Positions 32,858 through 42,227 are shown, numbered from the stretch's first letter. The stretch is 52,969 nucleotides of DNA from Bacillota bacterium (GCA_023395555.1 JAEWYQ010000050.1:1-52969); one strand, 5' to 3'. The notes: generated by a model from the sequence alone, not told the origin. A program made the numbers and translations.

Positions 32858-33805
32858 ATGGAACGAGAGAAGGAAGAGGACGTCCGGCAGCGGTACCTGG
32901 ATGCCGTGGAGAGCTTTATCAGCAAGGTAAAGGATGATCCCAATGTCATTGCCGTGATCGTCAGCGGAAGTCTTGCTTATGACCAGGTATGGGAAAGAAG
33001 TGATGTGGATATGACCATGGTGGTGCGGGATCAGGTATTGAAGAATAATTCTTACTGTATCGTGGAGGATGATATCACAATCAATGTACAGCTGACCATG
33101 CGCAGCGGCTTTAAAAGGTTTCTGGACGGTATCAGGGGAGGGTCCTTTGGCCATTCTTATCTGTCCAGGGGGAGGATACTCTATTGCACGGATGAAAGTC
33201 TGATGGAGACTTTTGAAGAATTCAAGGTCATGGGAAGTGATGATCAGGCACATTCGGTATTTATCATGGCCTGCGAGCTGGTGCACCTCTGTGATAAATG
33301 CCGTAAATGGCTGACGGTCAAGAGGAATCCCCTGTATGCACAGTACTATCTTCTGAAAGCGGCAGAGACAGTCGCGCGGATCGAGGTCTGCCTGGATGGG
33401 GAATCGCCCTCCAGGGAAGCCATCCTGAAGGCATATACTCTGAATCCGGAGATGATCCGTCCCTATTATCAGGATGCCATGTCCCATCATTACAGTGAAG
33501 AGGAGATAGAAGAGGCGATCCGCAGGCTGGAGGATTATCTGGCACAGCATCTGGATATCATTCAAAAACCGGTGGTTGAGTACATGTCTGACCAGGAAAT
33601 GAAGACCCTTACCATGATTACAAAATACTTTCAGTCGGAGGGTCATTTTATCATAGGGATCTTTGACTATCTGGCAGAGCAGGGGGTCATCGCCAAGGTG
33701 TCCCAGACGATTCGGATTACGCCCAAGAGCAAGAGGTCAGTGGAGGAGATTGCGTACCAGTATATTCCGGCGGGGCAATTGCAGAACAGTCCGTACCGTT
33801 GGTGA
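32858..33805 (+). CDS. Nucleotidyltransferase-fold protein
   Basis: A 315-residue protein. The N-terminal domain has the nucleotidyltransferase motif VSGSLAYDQVWERSDVDM (G-S then D-x-D), as in kanamycin/lincosamide-type and MNT-type enzymes. The remainder (about 100-260) is helical and could bind the acceptor. A final winged-helix-like segment is possible at 235-300. It would transfer a nucleotide from NTP to a drug, small molecule or protein. AGCAGGAGG precedes the ATG. It lies beside a UvrA paralogue and a drug-sensing-type regulator, a setting that hints at resistance; this is inference. Confidence 0.75.
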   Translation: MEREKEEDVRQRYLDAVESFISKVKDDPNVIAVIVSGSLAYDQVWERSDVDMTMVVRDQVLKNNSYCIVEDDITINVQLTMRSGFKRFLDGIRGGSFGHSYLSRGRILYCTDESLMETFEEFKVMGSDDQAHSVFIMACELVHLCDKCRKWLTVKRNPLYAQYYLLKAAETVARIEVCLDGESPSREAILKAYTLNPEMIRPYYQDAMSHHYSEEEIEEAIRRLEDYLAQHLDIIQKPVVEYMSDQEMKTLTMITKYFQSEGHFIIGIFDYLAEQGVIAKVSQTIRITPKSKRSVEEIAYQYIPAGQLQNSPYRW

Positions 33806-33937
33806 TTATCCTGAACAGGCTTTATACAGCACGGGTTAACAGCAGAAATGCGGTGAATATGGATGTTTTACCGGCAATGGAGCTGTTGCCGGGAATGGAT
33901 ACATTATAGATAACGTATGAGAAGCAGGAGGAAGCAT

Positions 33938-36829
33938 ATGTCAGTTCGTACCACCATTGAAATATCGGGAGCAAAGCAGAATAATCTGAAGAATGTGTCG
34001 CTGGAAATACCCAGGGATAAATTAACGGTGATTACCGGAGTATCCGGATCGGGAAAATCCTCCCTCGCCTTTGATGTTATTTACGGAGAAGGTCAGAGGA
34101 GGTTCCTGGACTCCATCACCAATTTTGCCAAGAGCAGGATCAGCCAGCTGAAAAAGGCAAAGGTGGATTATATCAGGGGGCTGTCTCCGGTCATTGCCAT
34201 TGAACAGAAGAAGGGGAATAACAATCCGCGTTCCACTGTCGGAACAGTAACGGATATTAATGATTATCTGAGGTTGTTATATTCCAGCGCTGGGGTGGGC
34301 TGCTGCCCGGAGTGCGCCCATCCGCTGGAGCAGTTAACCGCTGCCCAGATCGCGGAGCATATCTCCGCCCTCCCGGAGGGATCGGTGATAGAGCTTCGGG
34401 CACCGGTGTATAAGACCTTTGGAGAGGATTATAATTTTACCTTCCAGGCCCTCAGGGAGAAGGGGTATAAAAAGCTGCTGGTGGATGGAGAACCCTTTTC
34501 CCTGGCGGAGAAGCGGGAGCTGGAGGAATCGAAGGATTACCGCATTGAATTGGTTATTGACCGTTTTACGATAAAGAAGGATGCCTACATTCAGATTACG
34601 AAGTCTATTGAGGCGGCAATGCTGGCACTGGATGAGGATATTATGATCAAGGCGGAGGTTCTGGGCGAAGTGAAGCCCTCCTTTTATGAAGGCTATGCCT
34701 GTCCGGACCATCATATGTTCCTCTGTGACATGCAGCCCTTTCATTTCTCCTTTAATACTGCCTCCAGTGCCTGTCATACCTGCCTGGGAGTGGGAATGTC
34801 CTATGTGGTGGAGCCCCGCTTCCTGATTGTGGCGCCGGAGAAGAGCCTGAATAAGGGAGCCTTGAAGAATTCGGTCTATAATGCCAACGGGAAGGACAGC
34901 TACCGGACGGTTATGCTGTACAGCCTGTCCCGGCAGTATGGGTTCAGCCTGGACACGCCCTTCCGGGATCTGCCCAAGGAAATCCATGAGCTGCTTTTCT
35001 ATGGAACGAAGGGGGAGCCGGTGAAGATGCAGCAGCCTCCCAACTCCACCAAGCGCAATTGGATGGTGGGAAGGGAGGTTCCCTTCTGGGGCTATGTGCA
35101 TGAGATGGAGCACTGGTACCGGCAGTACATCAGGAGAACCTCTACTACGGAAGCCTTTGAGCCCAGCTTTATAAAAGAATGCATGATAGAGAAGACCTGT
35201 CCGGAATGCGGCGGTGCCAGGCTGAAGAAGCAGAGGCTCCAGGTTACTCTGGGGGGCAAAAATATCGATGAGCTTTCCAGGATGCAGCTTCCCCAGCTCC
35301 TGGAATTCCTGGAGGGGCTGCGCTTTAAGGAGGAGATCCGGGATGTGGCTAATTCCATCATTTATGAGATTTCTGCAAGACTGCGGCTGCTGATTGATAT
35401 CGGGCTCCACTACATCAGTCTCAGCCGGAGGAGCGACAGCATCTCCGGGGGCGAGATGCAGCGTATTAAAATGTCAACCCAGATCAGCAGCGAGCTCATG
35501 GGAATGCTGTATGTGATGGACGAGCCCAGCATCGGACTCCATCCCAGGGATTCGGACCGTGTAATCGATACGATGAAGAAGCTTCGGGATATTGGCAATA
35601 CTGTAATTGTAGTGGAACATGATATGGAGACCATAAAGAATGCGGATCATATTATCGAGGTGGGTCCGGGACCGGGGATACACGGCGGGGCAATCGTGGC
35701 AAGCGGAGGTCTGGAGGATATTATACGTGAGGAGGCTTCTCTTACCGGGAAATATCTGTCCGGGACTCTGGAGATTCCGGTGCCCGGGAAGAGGCGGAAT
35801 CTGGGGGATAATTTTCTCTCCGTCCAGGGAGCCAGGGAGAATAATCTGAAAAACGTGGATCTGGATATCCCCCTTGGTGTCTTCCTGTGCGTGACAGGAG
35901 TGTCCGGCTCCGGCAAAAGCTCCCTGATCAATGAAATCCTATATAAACAGCTGAGGATCGATAAGACCTGCGCCCGGATTGTTCCCGGAGAGCATGATTT
36001 TCTCTTCGGCTCGGACCAGATCAATAATGTGATCAGCATCGACCAGACCCCCATCGGAAGGAACAGCAAATCCAATCCCGCTACCTATATCGGTATCTTT
36101 GACCGGATCAGGGACCTCTATGCCGCTTTGCCGGAGGCATTGGAGCGGGGCTATACCGCTTTGGACTTCAGTCTGACCCATGCCAACGGCACCCGGTGCG
36201 AGCATTGTGCCGGGGATGGAATTATTGTAACCAATCTTCAATTCATGGCGGATATTGAAACCATCTGCCCCATGTGCAAGGGAATGCGCTACAGTGAGGA
36301 AGGGCTGGAGATCAGGTACCGGGGAAAGAGCATTGCGGAGGTATTGGAAATGACCGTGGAGGAGGCTCTTGATTTCTTTCGGGAGAACCATTACCTGAAG
36401 CACAAGCTGGGAATCATGAATGAGCTGGGGCTTGGATATCTCTGCCTCGGACAAAGCTCCACCACTCTGTCGGGGGGAGAGGCCCAGAGGGTAAAGCTGG
36501 CCTATGAGCTGGCTAAGATCAAGAAGGGAGCCAATAATCTGTATATCCTGGATGAACCGACGACGGGACTTCATCTTTCCGATATCGCAAAGCTTCTGGA
36601 ATGTCTGAATAAGCTGGTGGAACAGGGACATTCTGTGATTGTAATCGAGCATCATCTGGATGTGATTAAATCGGCGGACTATATTATTGACCTTGGACCG
36701 GAGGGGGGCAATAAGGGAGGCTATATTGTTGCGGAAGGAACACCGGAGCAGGTGGCCAGGGTAGAGCAGTCTTATACCGGAAGGTATTTGAAGGAAATTC
36801 TGCAGGAGAAAAGTATGACAAAAGGTTAA
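33938..36829 (+). CDS. UvrA-like excinuclease paralogue (ABC ATPase)
   Basis: A protein of about 963 residues with two ABC ATPase halves. Walker A motifs: GVSGSGKSSLAF near residue 35 and GVSGSGKSSLIN near 655. Signatures: SGGEMQRIKM and LSGGEAQRVKL. Walker B: MDEPSIGLHPRD and LDEPTTGLHLSD. Zinc-binding cysteine pairs are present (CCPECAH, CPECGG, CEHCAG, CPMC). UvrA binds damaged DNA, but the divergent sequence and lone location (no uvrB or uvrC) fit the UvrA2/DrrC-like branch tied to drug tolerance. The start at ATG 33938 follows AGGAGG; ATG 33917 has no site. The upstream nucleotidyltransferase gene is 132 bp away. Confidence 0.87.
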   Translation: MSVRTTIEISGAKQNNLKNVSLEIPRDKLTVITGVSGSGKSSLAFDVIYGEGQRRFLDSITNFAKSRISQLKKAKVDYIRGLSPVIAIEQKKGNNNPRSTVGTVTDINDYLRLLYSSAGVGCCPECAHPLEQLTAAQIAEHISALPEGSVIELRAPVYKTFGEDYNFTFQALREKGYKKLLVDGEPFSLAEKRELEESKDYRIELVIDRFTIKKDAYIQITKSIEAAMLALDEDIMIKAEVLGEVKPSFYEGYACPDHHMFLCDMQPFHFSFNTASSACHTCLGVGMSYVVEPRFLIVAPEKSLNKGALKNSVYNANGKDSYRTVMLYSLSRQYGFSLDTPFRDLPKEIHELLFYGTKGEPVKMQQPPNSTKRNWMVGREVPFWGYVHEMEHWYRQYIRRTSTTEAFEPSFIKECMIEKTCPECGGARLKKQRLQVTLGGKNIDELSRMQLPQLLEFLEGLRFKEEIRDVANSIIYEISARLRLLIDIGLHYISLSRRSDSISGGEMQRIKMSTQISSELMGMLYVMDEPSIGLHPRDSDRVIDTMKKLRDIGNTVIVVEHDMETIKNADHIIEVGPGPGIHGGAIVASGGLEDIIREEASLTGKYLSGTLEIPVPGKRRNLGDNFLSVQGARENNLKNVDLDIPLGVFLCVTGVSGSGKSSLINEILYKQLRIDKTCARIVPGEHDFLFGSDQINNVISIDQTPIGRNSKSNPATYIGIFDRIRDLYAALPEALERGYTALDFSLTHANGTRCEHCAGDGIIVTNLQFMADIETICPMCKGMRYSEEGLEIRYRGKSIAEVLEMTVEEALDFFRENHYLKHKLGIMNELGLGYLCLGQSSTTLSGGEAQRVKLAYELAKIKKGANNLYILDEPTTGLHLSDIAKLLECLNKLVEQGHSVIVIEHHLDVIKSADYIIDLGPEGGNKGGYIVAEGTPEQVARVEQSYTGRYLKEILQEKSMTKG

Positions 36830-36927
36830 CAATCCTTGAATTCCTACCTGATTTATATGATATGCACAATATAAGGGAGGGGCAGGAGGAAAAGAGTAGC
36901 CATTTTAACTATTTTTATAAAAAATAG

Positions 36928-37108
36928 TTTTCAAAAAAATAATTCCGTGGTATACTATCAAAAAAGACGACAAGCAGGTAACTGCTGGTCGCCGTTGAAG
37001 AGCAAAGGTAACCTGGGAAACCAGGTTACTTAAACCTTGGGCACAATATTGTTAGAAACTTAACAAAATGTCTGAGTGTCCGCTAAAATGGCCTGAAAAC
37101 AGTAAGGA
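36928..37108 (+). promoter_or_regulatory. ndh2 promoter and structured leader (candidate regulatory RNA)
   Basis: A -10 TATACT at 36951-36956 with a weak -35 TTTTCA at 36928-36933 (17-bp spacer) starts a leader of about 150 nt. The leader folds into three hairpins. The first is CGAC-AA-GCAG / CTGC-TG-GTCG at about 36968-36990. The second is a 9-bp stem GTAACCTGG / CCAGGTTAC capped by GAAA at about 37008-37029. The third is TTGTTA / TAACAA at about 37049-37066. The GGGCAC before the third can pair with the GTGTCC after it. This compact order suggests a riboswitch-like element, but no known aptamer was recognised. Confidence 0.5.
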
Positions 37109-37114
37109 GAAGAC

Positions 37115-39223
37115 ATGGAAAAGAGAATAGTGATTGTCGGTGCCGGATACGCCGGTATTCTGACAGCAAAAAAATTAGCTAAGAAATTTAAAAAACGGGA
37201 GGATGTCAGCATCACCATTATTGACAAGAATCCATTTCACACCATGCTTACTGAGCTTCATGAGGTTGCAGCAAACCGTGTGGACGAGGAGAGCATCAAA
37301 ATCAGCCTCAAGAAGGTATTTGCAGGCCGCCGCGTTAATGTGAAAATGGATACGGTCACCACGGTTGACTTTGAGAAAAAAGTCGTAGCCGGCCAGAATG
37401 AGAATTACCCTTATGATTATCTGGTAATCGCATCCGGTTCCAAGCCTGCTTTCTATGGGGTTCCCGGTGCAGACGAACATACCTTTAAATTATGGTCCTA
37501 TGAGGATGCCGTTGTGCTGAGGGACCATATACACAATACCTTCCGTACCGCCGCCTGTGAGACCAATGCGGAGGAAAGAAAGAGACTGTTAACCTTTTAC
37601 GTGGTAGGCGCGGGCTTTACCGGTGTTGAGATGGTGGGTGAGCTGGCGGAATATGTTCCTTTTTTGTGTGAAAAATTTGATGTTGACCGCCGGGAAGTAA
37701 CCCTGGTGAATGTGGATGGCCTGAGCAGGCCGATCCCTACGCTGCCGGAGAAGCTTTCCGCCAAGGTTGCCAGACGCCTGAACAAAATGGGTGTCCAGAT
37801 GATCATGAGTGCTTTCGTATCTAATATTGGCAAGGATTTTATTGAACTGAAACAGGGTGATAAGGTAAATCATTATAAAGCAGGAACCATCATCTGGGCC
37901 GCCGGAATCCAGAGCACGGATCTGGTTCAGCAGACTGCGGACAGCCTGGAGATAACAAGGGGCGGCCGCGTGCAGGTGGATGCATACCTTCGTTCCACAA
38001 AGAATAAAGATGTCTATGTCATCGGCGACAATATGTGTTATGTGGCAGAGGGAGAGAGCAATCCGGTTCCCCAGATGGTTGAGAACTGTGAGCAAAGCTC
38101 CCATACCGCAGCCCATAATATAGCGGTGGAAGTCAAGGGCGAGGGAACCCTGGAGGAGTATAAGCCGAAGTTCCACGGAGTTATGGTCAGCATCGGCGGA
38201 CGCTATGCTGTATGCCATGTGGGTCTTCCGGGACATTTCTTCAGTATGCCTTCCTTCCTGGCAATGTTTGCAAAGCATTTTATCAATATTATTTATTTCA
38301 TTCAGGTACTTGGCTGGAATAAGGTATTCCACTATCTGAAGATGGAGATATTTACGATACGCAACCGTCGGAGCTTTGTGGGAGGACATTTCTCCAACCG
38401 GACCCCCAGCTTTCTGTTAGTTCCCCTTCGGGTCTGGCTGGGTGCCGTATGGGTGTTTGAAGGGATTAAGAAGATTGTGGAGGGCTGGTTTACCGGTCCG
38501 AAGCTGAACGGATTCTTTGGCGGAGCCAATGCCTGGTATGAAAGCATACTGAATCCCCAGGCAGGAGGCGCGGATGCAACTTCTTCCGCAACCTCCGCGG
38601 CGGCGGATAAGGCCGTTCAGGTAGTACAGATGGTTGCAGCTAAGGCCAATCATGTAATTGCTTTGGCAGCCGATGCTGCCTCCAGTGCAACCGGTGCTGC
38701 CGATGCGGCAGCCGATGCGGTTTCCGGAGCAACGGGCGCGGTAGAAGGTGCGGCGGGAGCAGCGGCACAGGTTGGGCAGGTGCTGATTAACTTTAATTTC
38801 CTTGGATTGTTCAAGGTGATCTTTATCAGCGGCAAGGAGCTGGCCCACGCATCCATCAGCGATTATGCCTTTAAGCTGGATATACCGTTGATGAATTTAT
38901 TTGTAGAGAAACTGATTTTACCCTACGATGGCGTGCAGATGTTTATGCAGATCTTTATCGTGGCAGCGGAAATCTTAATTGGATTAGCCTTGATGGGCGG
39001 CCTGCTTACTGCTCCGGCGGCAGCTGTTTCCCTGGTTCTGCAGTTCATGTTTGTATGTACCACAGGTCTGTATTTGGGAACCTTCTGGATGGTATTTGCC
39101 GGAATTGCGGTTCTCATTGGCGCCGGCAGAACCTTAGGTTTTGATTATTATGCAATGCCCGGACTGAAGAAGCTGTGGAAGAAGCTGCCCTTCGTAAGAA
39201 AGTGGTATATTTATAATGACTAA
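37115..39223 (+). CDS. ndh2: Type II NADH dehydrogenase Ndh2 of an EET locus, with C-terminal membrane domain
   Basis: A 702-residue flavoprotein. The FAD motif G-A-G-Y-A-G is at 9-14 and the NADH motif G-A-G-F-T-G at 165-170; YVIGDN (about 301) ends the FAD site. It oxidises NADH and passes electrons to a membrane quinone. Beyond the usual enzyme (about 430 residues) follows a DoxX-like domain with about four membrane helices (433-455, 603-628, 633-656, 658-672), the extension typical of the EET Ndh2 of Listeria. Between the first two helices is a long Ala-rich loop (about 483-552) that should face outside. It holds three D-A-x-S-(S/G)-A-T motifs, at 487-493, 520-526 and 534-540. The last is D-A-V-S-G-A-T, close to the ApbE flavinylation motif. 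AAGGAG precedes the ATG. The next gene overlaps by 8 nt. Confidence 0.9.
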   Translation: MEKRIVIVGAGYAGILTAKKLAKKFKKREDVSITIIDKNPFHTMLTELHEVAANRVDEESIKISLKKVFAGRRVNVKMDTVTTVDFEKKVVAGQNENYPYDYLVIASGSKPAFYGVPGADEHTFKLWSYEDAVVLRDHIHNTFRTAACETNAEERKRLLTFYVVGAGFTGVEMVGELAEYVPFLCEKFDVDRREVTLVNVDGLSRPIPTLPEKLSAKVARRLNKMGVQMIMSAFVSNIGKDFIELKQGDKVNHYKAGTIIWAAGIQSTDLVQQTADSLEITRGGRVQVDAYLRSTKNKDVYVIGDNMCYVAEGESNPVPQMVENCEQSSHTAAHNIAVEVKGEGTLEEYKPKFHGVMVSIGGRYAVCHVGLPGHFFSMPSFLAMFAKHFINIIYFIQVLGWNKVFHYLKMEIFTIRNRRSFVGGHFSNRTPSFLLVPLRVWLGAVWVFEGIKKIVEGWFTGPKLNGFFGGANAWYESILNPQAGGADATSSATSAAADKAVQVVQMVAAKANHVIALAADAASSATGAADAAADAVSGATGAVEGAAGAAAQVGQVLINFNFLGLFKVIFISGKELAHASISDYAFKLDIPLMNLFVEKLILPYDGVQMFMQIFIVAAEILIGLALMGGLLTAPAAAVSLVLQFMFVCTTGLYLGTFWMVFAGIAVLIGAGRTLGFDYYAMPGLKKLWKKLPFVRKWYIYND

Positions 39224-40205
39224 TGAGACAAAACTCTCCTATGTTACACAGGAAGAGCCTGCTGTGATGGTCCATTGGGAGGATGCCCTGGAGCTGGTGA
39301 GGCGGGAGGTGGAGAACACCCTGGCTAAATCACCGCTTATTATCAGGGAATATACAAAGCATCTTACTTCCTCCCAAGGGAAGCTGATCCGTGCCCGGTC
39401 CGTCGTTCTATGTGCGGAGAATGAGGAAGGAAAGCTTCACCGGAATGCCATCCGGATTGCAGCCGCTATTGAGCTGCTGCATCTGGCTACTCTTGTGCAT
39501 GATGATATTATTGATAACGCCGACCTTCGCAGGGGGATACCCACCCTGCAGAAGAAATACGGCAGACGCACGGCGGTAATCTGCGGGGATTATCTTCTCA
39601 GCACCGCATTGCGGATGGCGGCGTCCATCGAGAATAAAAAGGATTATCTGGAGCTGGAATTGCCGGATTACATCAGCCGGGTATGTCTGGGAGAACTGAA
39701 CCAGCATCTCAATAATGATAATATTAATCTGTCCGTGTACCGTTATCTTAAGATTATTGCCGGTAAGACGGCGGCCATGTTTGAGGCTTCCTTTTATGCA
39801 GGAGCGGTGCTTGGCGGATGCAGTGAGGAAGAGGCGAAGCGGTACCGCAGGTTGGGTTTTTATGTGGGAATGATCTTTCAGCTTACGGATGATTGCAATG
39901 ATTTTGAGGAAACAAGGGAAGAAGCCAATAAGCCGGTGCAGTCGGATTATGAACAGGGGGTTATTACCCTTCCCCTTATTCATGCATTCTCCAGTTTGCC
40001 GGACTTCAGGGAACGTGCCGGAGATCATAAGATTACAAGGGCCGAGATCAATGAAGCAGTGGCCGGCACGGGCGGAGTTAAGTTCACCCGCCTGATTGCG
40101 GAGCGGTATTATAAAAAATCCATGAAAGTTATAGAGCAGCTTACAGTTACACCCCATAAGAGGGAACGGCTGATACAGATAGTAAAGAAGGCATTCCGGT
40201 TATGA
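39216..40205 (+). CDS. Trans-polyprenyl diphosphate synthase (DmkB-like)
   Basis: A 329-residue all-alpha isoprenyl synthase that would make the prenyl tail of a demethylmenaquinone. The first Asp-rich motif is LVHDDIIDNADLRRG, and the second is QLTDDCNDFEE, in which the usual spacing D-D-x-x-D is kept (D-D-C-N-D). GKLIRARSVVL near residue 55 is the IPP-binding segment. It overlaps ndh2 by 8 nt and dmkA-like by 4 nt (ATGA), so the three are translationally coupled. In the Listeria EET cluster DmkB and DmkA make a separate quinone pool for Ndh2; the same role is inferred here. Chain length is unknown. Confidence 0.9.
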   Translation: MTNETKLSYVTQEEPAVMVHWEDALELVRREVENTLAKSPLIIREYTKHLTSSQGKLIRARSVVLCAENEEGKLHRNAIRIAAAIELLHLATLVHDDIIDNADLRRGIPTLQKKYGRRTAVICGDYLLSTALRMAASIENKKDYLELELPDYISRVCLGELNQHLNNDNINLSVYRYLKIIAGKTAAMFEASFYAGAVLGGCSEEEAKRYRRLGFYVGMIFQLTDDCNDFEETREEANKPVQSDYEQGVITLPLIHAFSSLPDFRERAGDHKITRAEINEAVAGTGGVKFTRLIAERYYKKSMKVIEQLTVTPHKRERLIQIVKKAFRL

Positions 40206-41104
40206 TAAATCGTTTTTTGAATTATGTTGAGATAAGGACCAAGATTACCAGCCTCTTTGCTTTTCTGATGTCCATCGCGTTACTGGCGTATTGGAAGCAG
40301 CCGGTACGGTGGGGGGTGACGGCATTGTTCTTTTCGGCAATGTTCTTATTTGACCTGACAACGACGGCCATCAATAATTACATCGATACCAGGAGCAATC
40401 ACCAGCAGCTGCAATTTGGCCGGAAGACAGCCCTGTTTCTCATATATGTTATGCTTGGAATCAGCGCCGCCCTGGGATTGTATCTGGCGTATCTGACGGA
40501 TATCGTCATACTGCTGACAGGTGTATTGTGTTTTTTATGCGGAGTTCTTTATACCTACGGCCCGGTTCCCATATCCAGACAGCCTTTAGGGGAGGTTATG
40601 TCGGGAATATTTTATGGTTTGCTTATCCCGTTTATTCTTTTTTATATTAATATGGCGGAAGGAGCTTTTTTTACCCTGAGTGTTAATTTAAAGACAATAT
40701 CCCTGGAATTGCAGGTTATGCCGGTTTTATCCTTATTATTATTCTCTGTTGTACCTTTTTGTACGACGGCGAATATTATGCTGGCCAACAATATATGCGA
40801 TCTGGAGAAGGATATTGCGGTAAAGCGTCACACTCTGCCTTATTATATCGGGAGAAAGGCGCTGTATCTCTTTGCCGGCCTATACTATGCGGCATATCTT
40901 GCCACAATCGGAATGGTCACTTTCGGGATTTTGCCCCCGGTTTGTCTCTTTTCTCTGGCCACCATCGTACCGGTGCAGAAAAATATCAATACCTTCTTTC
41001 GCAGGCAGGAGAAGGCGGTTACTTTTATAACTTCGATTTATAATTATGTCATTATTATGGGAATTAACACTGTTTTGATATGGATCAGCGCCCTCATGGC
41101 ATAG
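40202..41104 (+). CDS. UbiA-family prenyltransferase (DmkA/MenA-like)
   Basis: A 300-residue integral membrane prenyltransferase with about eight helices. The Mg-binding motifs are NNYIDTRSN (about residues 58-66) and NNICDLEKDIAVKRH (about 198-212), matching the MenA-type branch, which joins a polyprenyl tail to 1,4-dihydroxy-2-naphthoate. Start ATG 40202 overlaps the synthase stop. No genes for making the naphthoate head group are present in this window, so it must come from elsewhere. In EET loci this enzyme supplies demethylmenaquinone to carry electrons from Ndh2 outwards. Confidence 0.88.
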   Translation: MINRFLNYVEIRTKITSLFAFLMSIALLAYWKQPVRWGVTALFFSAMFLFDLTTTAINNYIDTRSNHQQLQFGRKTALFLIYVMLGISAALGLYLAYLTDIVILLTGVLCFLCGVLYTYGPVPISRQPLGEVMSGIFYGLLIPFILFYINMAEGAFFTLSVNLKTISLELQVMPVLSLLLFSVVPFCTTANIMLANNICDLEKDIAVKRHTLPYYIGRKALYLFAGLYYAAYLATIGMVTFGILPPVCLFSLATIVPVQKNINTFFRRQEKAVTFITSIYNYVIIMGINTVLIWISALMA

Positions 41105-41187
41105 TGATACCAATGGTATATTACCCCGTCAAAGATGGAGTTAATATAGATGTTACTGATAGAGAAACTATAATGGAGGAAAGAATT

Positions 41188-42201
41188 ATGAAAAAGATTT
41201 TAGGAATTTCATTGAGCCTGGCACTGGTAATATCCCTGCTGGCAGGATGCGGCACCACTGCTAAGAAACCGGCTGGAGACGAGGCGGCTAAGACCGGCCT
41301 TGCCGTAAGCATAGCCCTTGGAAGCAGCAAGAATGCAGGCGAAGAAGATGGTTTGGCTCAGATTGATGCCACTGTTGTGGCCGTGTTGGTTGGTAAGGAC
41401 GGAAAGATCTTAGATTGCAAGATTGATGCAGTCCAGACCAAGGTAAACTTTTCAAAGGAAGGAAAGCTTCTGACCGATGTTGCTTCCACCTTTAAGACAA
41501 AGCAGGAGCTTGGTGCGGAATATGGCATGATCAAGGGCTCCGGCATCGGCAAGGAATGGAATGAGCAAGCCAATGCGTTCGCTGCATACTGTGTCGGTAA
41601 GACAGCGGATGAGGTTAAGGGGATTGCTTTGACCGAAGGTAAGCCTGCGGATGCAGATCTGGCGGCTTCCGTAACCATGCATGTGACTGATTATATTGCA
41701 ACGGTTGCAAAGGCTGTTGCCAATGCACAGGATCTGGGTGCGGCAAAAGGTGATAAGTTAGGTCTCAGCATCAGCACGGATATTGGAAATTCCAAGGATG
41801 CCAGCGCGGACGGCGAGGGTCTGGCACAGGCTTATTCCTACTACACTGCAACCACCTTTGGTTCAGACAACAAGATTACCAGCTGTATTCTTGATGCTTC
41901 CCAGGGTAACGTGAATTTCGGGGCAGATGGTGTAATCACCACGGATCTGACGGCGGCTCCCCAGACAAAGCAGGAGATCAAAGAAGGATATAACATGAAG
42001 TCTTCTTCCAAGATCGGCAAGGAGTGGTATGAGCAGGCTAATGCATTTGCAGCATACTGCGTTGGCAAGACTGTTGATCAGGTGAAGGGCATTGCATTAA
42101 CCGAAGGCAAGCCTTCTGACGCAGATCTGGCAGCATCCGTAACAGTACATGTCAATGCATTTATGGCAGGCATTGAGAACGCATATAATAATGCGAAATA
42201 A
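41188..42201 (+). CDS. PplA-like two-domain lipoprotein, probable flavinylated EET carrier
   Basis: A 337-residue lipoprotein. The signal sequence ends at lipobox L-L-A-G-C21, so it is anchored outside the membrane. Two similar domains follow (about 37-177 and 190-333), each starting with GL-x-(V/I)S-I and ending in a conserved block E-G-K-P-x-D-A-D-L-A-A-S-V-T (Thr163 and Thr319). Both blocks sit next to the segment KEWxEQANAFAAYCVGKT. In Listeria, PplA has two FMN attached through Thr by an ApbE enzyme and carries electrons to external acceptors. Location, doubled domain and the ApbE gene nearby make the same likely here; the exact attachment Thr is inferred. I start at ATG 41188 behind GGAGGA. 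An inverted repeat follows. Confidence 0.85.
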   Translation: MKKILGISLSLALVISLLAGCGTTAKKPAGDEAAKTGLAVSIALGSSKNAGEEDGLAQIDATVVAVLVGKDGKILDCKIDAVQTKVNFSKEGKLLTDVASTFKTKQELGAEYGMIKGSGIGKEWNEQANAFAAYCVGKTADEVKGIALTEGKPADADLAASVTMHVTDYIATVAKAVANAQDLGAAKGDKLGLSISTDIGNSKDASADGEGLAQAYSYYTATTFGSDNKITSCILDASQGNVNFGADGVITTDLTAAPQTKQEIKEGYNMKSSSKIGKEWYEQANAFAAYCVGKTVDQVKGIALTEGKPSDADLAASVTVHVNAFMAGIENAYNNAK

Positions 42202-42227
42202 ATTGATTTAATGGGAATGTATTTTAA

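Noticed and set aside
34334..35410. A 358-codon open frame antisense to the UvrA-like gene
   Set aside because: Shadow of a conserved coding region; no family features.
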